The notes below the pieces were generated by a model, which had not been told where the DNA came from, searched no databases, and saw only the letters and a program-made list of their open reading frames with translations. A stretch of DNA of 44,485 bases from Bordetella parapertussis (GTDB lineage Bacteria > Pseudomonadota > Gammaproteobacteria > Burkholderiales > Burkholderiaceae_B), in NCBI GenBank assembly GCA_945903445.1, contig CAMDNZ010000025.1:1-44485 (forward strand). The letters run 5' to 3'. Positions 40,165 through 44,485 of the stretch are shown here, one piece after another (the first letter of the stretch is position 1; each line of letters starts with the position of its first letter). The position numbers and the translations under genes are program-made.

Positions 40165-41630
40165 TTTTTGAGCCAGCCGTCCAGCCGCTCGCGCAGCAAA
40201 TCGTTGACTTGCGTCGGATTCGCCTTGCCACGGGCCGCTTTCATGATCTGCCCGACCAGCGAGTTGAAGGCTTTCTGTTTGCCTGCGCGGTACTCTTCGA
40301 CCACCGCCGGATTGGCCGCCAACACCTCGTCGATCATCGCACCGATTGCGCCGCTATCGTTGATCTGACCACCGCCCTTGGCGGCGATGGCGGCATCCAC
40401 GTCACCGCCGTGCTCGCGCAGCCACAACGAACCGAACACCTCGCGCGCCATCTTGGTGGAAATCGTGCCATCGGCAATACGCGCGATGAGCCGTGCCAGC
40501 ACGGCCGCTGAAACCGGTGCCTGGGCAATGCTCAGTTCGTCGCGATTCAAGGCCGCGCTGACCTCACCCATCACCCAGTTGGCAGCAGGCTTGGCCTGCC
40601 CTTCGGGCAGCGCAGCTGCGACCTGCTCGAAATACGCCGACACAGCGCGATCGCCCGACAACTGCGCGGCATCGTAGGCGGTCAAACCATACTGCGATTC
40701 GAAGCGGGCGCGTTGTGCCTCGGGCAGCTCCGGCATACCGACACGCACTTCGTCGATCCACGCTTGCGAGATGACCAGCGGGGGCAGATCGGGATCGGGG
40801 AAATAACGGTAGTCGTGCGCGTCTTCCTTGCTGCGCATGCTGCGAGTCTCGTCGCGATCGGCGTCGTACAGACGGGTTTCCTGCAGCACGGTGCCGCCGT
40901 CTTCGATCAGTTCGATCTGACGCCGCACTTCATACTGAATCGCACGTTCGAGAAAGCGGAACGAGTTGACGTTCTTGACCTCGGCACGGGTGCCGTATTG
41001 AACTTGGCCCTTGGGGCGAACCGACACGTTGGCATCGACGCGAAACGAGCCTTCCTGCATGTTGCCATCGCAGATGCCCAGCCACATCACCAGGCTGTGC
41101 AGCTTGCGCGCATAAGCCACGGCTTCGGCGGCCGAGCGCATGTCCGGCTCGGTGACGATTTCCAGCAAGGGCGTTCCAGTACGGTTCAAGTCGATACCGC
41201 TGGCGGGTGCGCCGTTAGGCAAAAAATACTCGTCGTGCAGCGATTTGCCGGCATCTTCTTCCAGATGGGCACGGGTCAGTGCGACGGTGCGCTCTTCTTC
41301 TCCCAGGAAGAACGTCAGGCTGCCGCCTTGGACGACAGGAATCTCGAACTGACTGATCTGGTAGTTTTTCGGCAGATCGGGATAGAAGTAGTTCTTGCGT
41401 GCAAAGATCGAGCGCGGCGCGATGGTCGCGCCCACGGCCAGACCGAAGCGGATGGCGCGTTCGACCGCGCCCCGGTTCAATACCGGCAGACTGCCCGGCA
41501 AGGCCATGTCCACGACGTTGGCTTGCGTGTTGGGTGCAGCGCCAAACCGGGTGCTGCTGCCCGAGAATATTTTCGATTCGGTCGAGAGCTGAACGTGCGT
41601 TTCCAGCCCGATGACGATTTCCCAACTCAT
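40161..41630 (-). CDS. gatB: Asp/Glu-tRNA amidotransferase subunit B
   Basis: GatB holds the misacylated tRNA and transfers ammonia to give Gln-tRNA or Asn-tRNA. The 489-residue protein begins WEIVIGLETHVQLSTESKIF, has the zinc/kinase-core marks ARKNYFYPDLPKNYQISQFE and DANVSVRPKG, and ends in the YqeY tail domain (GQIMKAARGKANPTQVNDLL). The start overlaps the gatA stop (ATGA). Its last residues (DGWLKN) run into the hipB start. Confidence 0.97.
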   Translation of the reverse strand: MSWEIVIGLETHVQLSTESKIFSGSSTRFGAAPNTQANVVDMALPGSLPVLNRGAVERAIRFGLAVGATIAPRSIFARKNYFYPDLPKNYQISQFEIPVVQGGSLTFFLGEEERTVALTRAHLEEDAGKSLHDEYFLPNGAPASGIDLNRTGTPLLEIVTEPDMRSAAEAVAYARKLHSLVMWLGICDGNMQEGSFRVDANVSVRPKGQVQYGTRAEVKNVNSFRFLERAIQYEVRRQIELIEDGGTVLQETRLYDADRDETRSMRSKEDAHDYRYFPDPDLPPLVISQAWIDEVRVGMPELPEAQRARFESQYGLTAYDAAQLSGDRAVSAYFEQVAAALPEGQAKPAANWVMGEVSAALNRDELSIAQAPVSAAVLARLIARIADGTISTKMAREVFGSLWLREHGGDVDAAIAAKGGGQINDSGAIGAMIDEVLAANPAVVEEYRAGKQKAFNSLVGQIMKAARGKANPTQVNDLLRERLDGWLKN

Positions 41631-43168
41631 TGCGACTTCCCTTGTGTCTCGGCGGATGCAGGTGTGCGGCGGTGCCAGTCGGTGGCCGACTGGAAGCGGT
41701 CGGCTGTGGCCAGCAGGCGGCCTTCGTCGAAATAACGACCAATCATGTGCAGGCCAACCGGACGCGCTGCGTTGGCGCCTTGTCCGAACCCGCAGGGAAT
41801 GGACATGGCGGGCAGGCCGGCCAAGCTGACGCCCAGCGTGAAGACGTCGGCCAACCAGTCGGCCTTGGGATCGTCACGATGCTCGCCGATGTTCTTGGCG
41901 ACGGTAGGCGTCACCGGTCCCATGATGAAGTCGCATTGCGACAGCGCCTGACGGAAGTCGTCGGCGATCAGGCGGCGAACCCGTTGCGCCTGCAAGTAGT
42001 AGGCATCGTAATAACCGTGAGATAAGACGTAGGTGCCGATCAGAATGCGACGCTGCACTTCAGCGCCGAATCCTTCCGCTCGCGATTTGGCGGTCATCTC
42101 GGCCAGATCCTTGTATTGCGCAGTGCGGTGGCCGTAGCGCACGCCGTCGTAACGCGACAGGTTGGTCGACGCTTCGGCCGGTGCGATGACGTAATAGGCA
42201 GGAATCGCCAGCTCGGTGCGCGGTAGCGACACACGCACTCGCTCGGCCCCCAGGCTTTCGTAAACGACCAATGCCGCCTCGACGGCTTGGGCCACGTCTT
42301 CGGCGATGCCCGGGCCAAAAAACTCGTCGGGCACGCCGATACGTACGCCCTTCAAGGGCTGGCTAGCAGACTGGTCGTAACTGACTTGGGCGCGATCGAA
42401 ATCGGCACGGATGCGGCCGACCGTATTGGGTGCGCCGTCGCACATGTCCAAGCTGGTGGCGTCGCGTTCGTCGAAGCCGCTCATGGGATCCAGCAATTCC
42501 AGCAGATCGCGGCTGGAGCGTGCCAGCGGCCCGGCCTGATCGAGGCTGGAACCGAAGGCAATGATGCCAAAGCGCGAGACCGTACCATAAGTGGGTTTGA
42601 TACCGCTCACGCCGCACAAGGCCGCGGGCTGACGAACCGAGCCCCCCGTGTCGGTGCCGGTGGTGGCCATGGCCAGGCCGGCGGCGACCGCAGCGGCCGA
42701 GCCGCCCGACGAACCGCCTGGCACTGCACGCAGATCCCACGGGTTACGTACCGCGCCGAATGCCGAGTTTTCGTTACCCGATCCCATAGCGAATTCGTCG
42801 CAGTTCAATTTGCCAAGCGATACCGCGCCGACCTGCGCTAGACGTTCGACCACCGTGGCGTCGAACGGGCTGGTGTAGTTGGCCAGCATGCGGCTGCCTG
42901 CCGTGCTGCGCCAGCCACGGGTGACGAATGCGTCCTTGTGCGCGATAGGAATGCCAGCCAAAGGACCTGCGCTGCCATCGCGCAACGCTTGGTCGGCCCG
43001 GTCGGCTTCGACCAAAGTCAGGGCGGGATCCACATGTAAGAAGGCGTTCAGTTCGCTGGCCTGTACAGCGGTCAGGGCGCTTTCGGCCAGTTCGCGGGCG
43101 CTGATTCTGCGTGCTGCCAGGGCGGCACGCAGGCTGGCGATATTTTCAAACTCGGTATGCAAAGGCAT
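41627..43168 (-). CDS. gatA: Asp/Glu-tRNA amidotransferase subunit A
   Basis: The glutaminase/amidase subunit that releases ammonia from glutamine. The 513-residue protein has the amidase-signature Ser-cisSer-Lys triad: Lys78 in PIAHKDAF, Ser153 in GGSSGGSAAA and Ser177 in TGTDTGGSVRQP. Length and spacing match the family. ATG 43168 start, two bases after the gatC stop. Confidence 0.97.
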   Translation of the reverse strand: MPLHTEFENIASLRAALAARRISARELAESALTAVQASELNAFLHVDPALTLVEADRADQALRDGSAGPLAGIPIAHKDAFVTRGWRSTAGSRMLANYTSPFDATVVERLAQVGAVSLGKLNCDEFAMGSGNENSAFGAVRNPWDLRAVPGGSSGGSAAAVAAGLAMATTGTDTGGSVRQPAALCGVSGIKPTYGTVSRFGIIAFGSSLDQAGPLARSSRDLLELLDPMSGFDERDATSLDMCDGAPNTVGRIRADFDRAQVSYDQSASQPLKGVRIGVPDEFFGPGIAEDVAQAVEAALVVYESLGAERVRVSLPRTELAIPAYYVIAPAEASTNLSRYDGVRYGHRTAQYKDLAEMTAKSRAEGFGAEVQRRILIGTYVLSHGYYDAYYLQAQRVRRLIADDFRQALSQCDFIMGPVTPTVAKNIGEHRDDPKADWLADVFTLGVSLAGLPAMSIPCGFGQGANAARPVGLHMIGRYFDEGRLLATADRFQSATDWHRRTPASAETQGKSQ

Positions 43169-43170
43169 GG

Positions 43171-43479
43171 TTACTCGACGACCTTGGGAACCAGAAACAA
43201 ACCTTCCGCCATGGCGGGGGCATTGGCAGTCAGTGCGGCCCGGCGCTCGATGCCGCCGGTTTCGAGGACAGCATCCTCGCGTAAACGCAGCGCCACCTCC
43301 TGGTGGGCCGACAACGGATGCGCCATGGGCTCGACGCCCGCCGTGTCTACCGCTTGCAGGCGCTCGATGAGGTGCAGCAAATCGTTTAACTCGGCCTGAG
43401 CGCCGGCGCGCCGGTCAGCAGGCAAATCGATACGGGCCAATCGCGCGATGCGGGCCACGTCTTGTTCAGTCAGCGACAT
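43171..43479 (-). CDS. gatC: Asp/Glu-tRNA amidotransferase subunit C
   Basis: GatC wraps around and stabilises GatA-GatB. The 102-residue product begins SLTEQDVARIARLARIDLPA and contains DLLHLIERLQAVDTAGVEPM and LREDAV, all typical. First gene of the gatCAB operon, divergent from mreB. Start ATG 43479. Confidence 0.96.
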   Translation of the reverse strand: MSLTEQDVARIARLARIDLPADRRAGAQAELNDLLHLIERLQAVDTAGVEPMAHPLSAHQEVALRLREDAVLETGGIERRAALTANAPAMAEGLFLVPKVVE

Positions 43480-43720
43480 GGGAGCGTTGAATCATGTAGT
43501 TGGAGATGGCTCACACCTGCAAGGGCATGGCGGCACGCCAGGTTAATTCGGTGAAATGCTGTGGGGATTGCCAGCATTTTCGTGCAAGTTAGGCGCAAAT
43601 TATAAGTTATGATTCAATGTTTACGGCTCGGCAAATGGTCGGGATCGCGTGCGTACGCGCGCGGCCGCCTCTTCAGCGCCGTCGGGCCTCCCCTGACCCG
43701 GATTTACTCAGAGCGCCTAC
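43480..43720. promoter_or_regulatory. Divergent gatC/mreB control region (241 bases)
   Basis: No gene is present. An AT-rich patch AATTATAAGTTATGATTC (43598-43615) offers -10-like boxes TATAAG and TATGAT for mreB, which would leave a leader of about 100 bases, but no matching -35 is clear. Confidence 0.4.
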
Positions 43721-44485
43721 ATGTTTGGATTTTTGCGTAGTTATTTCTCCAGCGATATGGCGATCGACCTCGGTACCGCCAACACGCTTATTTATGTTCG
43801 CGGTAAAGGCATCGTCTTGGACGAGCCTTCGGTGGTCGCCATCCGCCACGAAGGCGGCCCACACGGCAAGAAGATCATTCAGGCCGTCGGCCGCGAGGCC
43901 AAGCAGATGCTGGGTCGCGTGCCGGGCAACATCGAAGCCATCCGCCCCATGAAGGATGGCGTGATTGCCGACTTCACGGTCACCGAGCAGATGCTCAAGC
44001 AGTTCATTCGAATGGTGCATCCGCGCAGCATGTTTGCGCCCAGCCCGCGCATCATCGTCTGCGTGCCTTGCGGCTCGACCCAGGTCGAGCGCCGCGCCAT
44101 TCGAGAATCGGCTTTGGGTGCTGGCGCTTCGCACGTCTACCTGATCGAAGAACCGATGGCCGCAGCTATCGGCGCCGGTCTGGCGGTGTCCGATGCCAGC
44201 GGCTCGATGGTGGTGGACATCGGTGGCGGCACCACCGAAGTCGCTGTGATCTCGCTGGGCGGTATGGTCTATAAAGGTTCGGTACGGGTCGGTGGCGATA
44301 AATTCGACGAAGCCATCGTCACCTATATCCGCCGCAATTACGGCATGTTGATCGGCGAACCCACGGCCGAGCTCATCAAAAAGCAGATCGGATCGGCTTT
44401 TCCCGGCTCCGAAGTGCGCGAGATCGAAGTCAAGGGCCGTAACCTGGCCGAGGGCGTGCCTCGTAGCTTCACCGTGTCGTCGAAC
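43721..44485 (+). CDS. mreB: Rod-shape protein MreB, 5' part (runs off the window)
   Basis: The bacterial actin that guides lateral wall synthesis. The 255 codons visible start MFGFLRSYFSSDMAIDLGTA, with the phosphate-1 loop DLGTANTLIYV, PMKDGVIADF, the connect segment CVPCGSTQVERRAI, LIEEPMAAAIGAGL and the phosphate-2 loop VVDIGGGTTEVAVISLGG. The family has about 347 residues, so roughly a quarter is beyond the edge. mreCD would be expected next. Confidence 0.97.
   Translation, partial: MFGFLRSYFSSDMAIDLGTANTLIYVRGKGIVLDEPSVVAIRHEGGPHGKKIIQAVGREAKQMLGRVPGNIEAIRPMKDGVIADFTVTEQMLKQFIRMVHPRSMFAPSPRIIVCVPCGSTQVERRAIRESALGAGASHVYLIEEPMAAAIGAGLAVSDASGSMVVDIGGGTTEVAVISLGGMVYKGSVRVGGDKFDEAIVTYIRRNYGMLIGEPTAELIKKQIGSAFPGSEVREIEVKGRNLAEGVPRSFTVSSN

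Noticed and set aside
40713..41735. 340-codon open frame antisense to gatB
   Set aside because: Mirror of gatB codon bias; no recognisable domain and gatB fills the same span.
1..44485. CRISPR array or prophage
   Set aside because: No spaced identical repeats of CRISPR type and no phage structural or integrase genes are visible.

Overview
The window is chromosomal DNA of a betaproteobacterium, most likely an Alcaligenaceae member (Bordetella/Achromobacter-like). This rests on the GC-rich housekeeping genes, the pairs hemE-priA, metX-metW and gatCAB/mreB, and the spore-coat-U type fimbriae. I worked from protein motifs and gene order only; no database search was run, so genus is not assigned.

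Left edge (1-7640), visibly AT-richer than the rest: the end of an IS481-like insertion sequence (1-148) abuts a type VI secretion fragment, tssK-tssL-tssM, joined by ATGA overlaps. The IS end lies inside the first codons of tssK. Behind tssM is a 218-residue unassigned protein (6561-7217) with a Cys-His pair in a setting like CNF1/CheD/YfiH-type deamidases; it is the best candidate here for an undescribed T6SS effector. A small membrane ORF faces it.

Core block (7750-14293): an orphan Fis-HTH regulator with a degenerate receiver-like domain, hemE, priA and a Rep-type helicase. A perfect DnaA box lies just before priA. On the opposite strand follow a small conserved-looking protein with two palindromic operators, NAD(P)HX dehydratase, an enoyl-CoA hydratase/nitronate monooxygenase pair and a membrane-anchored dihaem cytochrome c. 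Then come tRNA-Arg(CCG) and a MliC-like lysozyme-inhibitor lipoprotein.

Surface block (19430-29508): a four-gene spore coat U chaperone-usher operon (minus strand) with a short extra SCPU-like protein facing its end. Next are an exported SAM-methyltransferase-like protein, a small secreted protein, a Blc-type lipocalin behind gshA, a lipoprotein and a stand-alone LuxR-type HTH.

Metabolic block (29644-34387): an AEC transporter, then metX-metW behind a SAM-II riboswitch that covers the metX ribosome binding site, then AmpG-like and TRIC/UPF0126-like membrane proteins.

Accessory and right-hand block (34439-44485): an orphan CS1/CFA-like pilin, a 720-base gene-free stretch, a GbpA-like AA10 lytic polysaccharide monooxygenase, xthA, pyrE, a decayed hipBA toxin-antitoxin locus wedged against gatB, then gatCAB and the divergent 5' part of mreB, which runs off the window.
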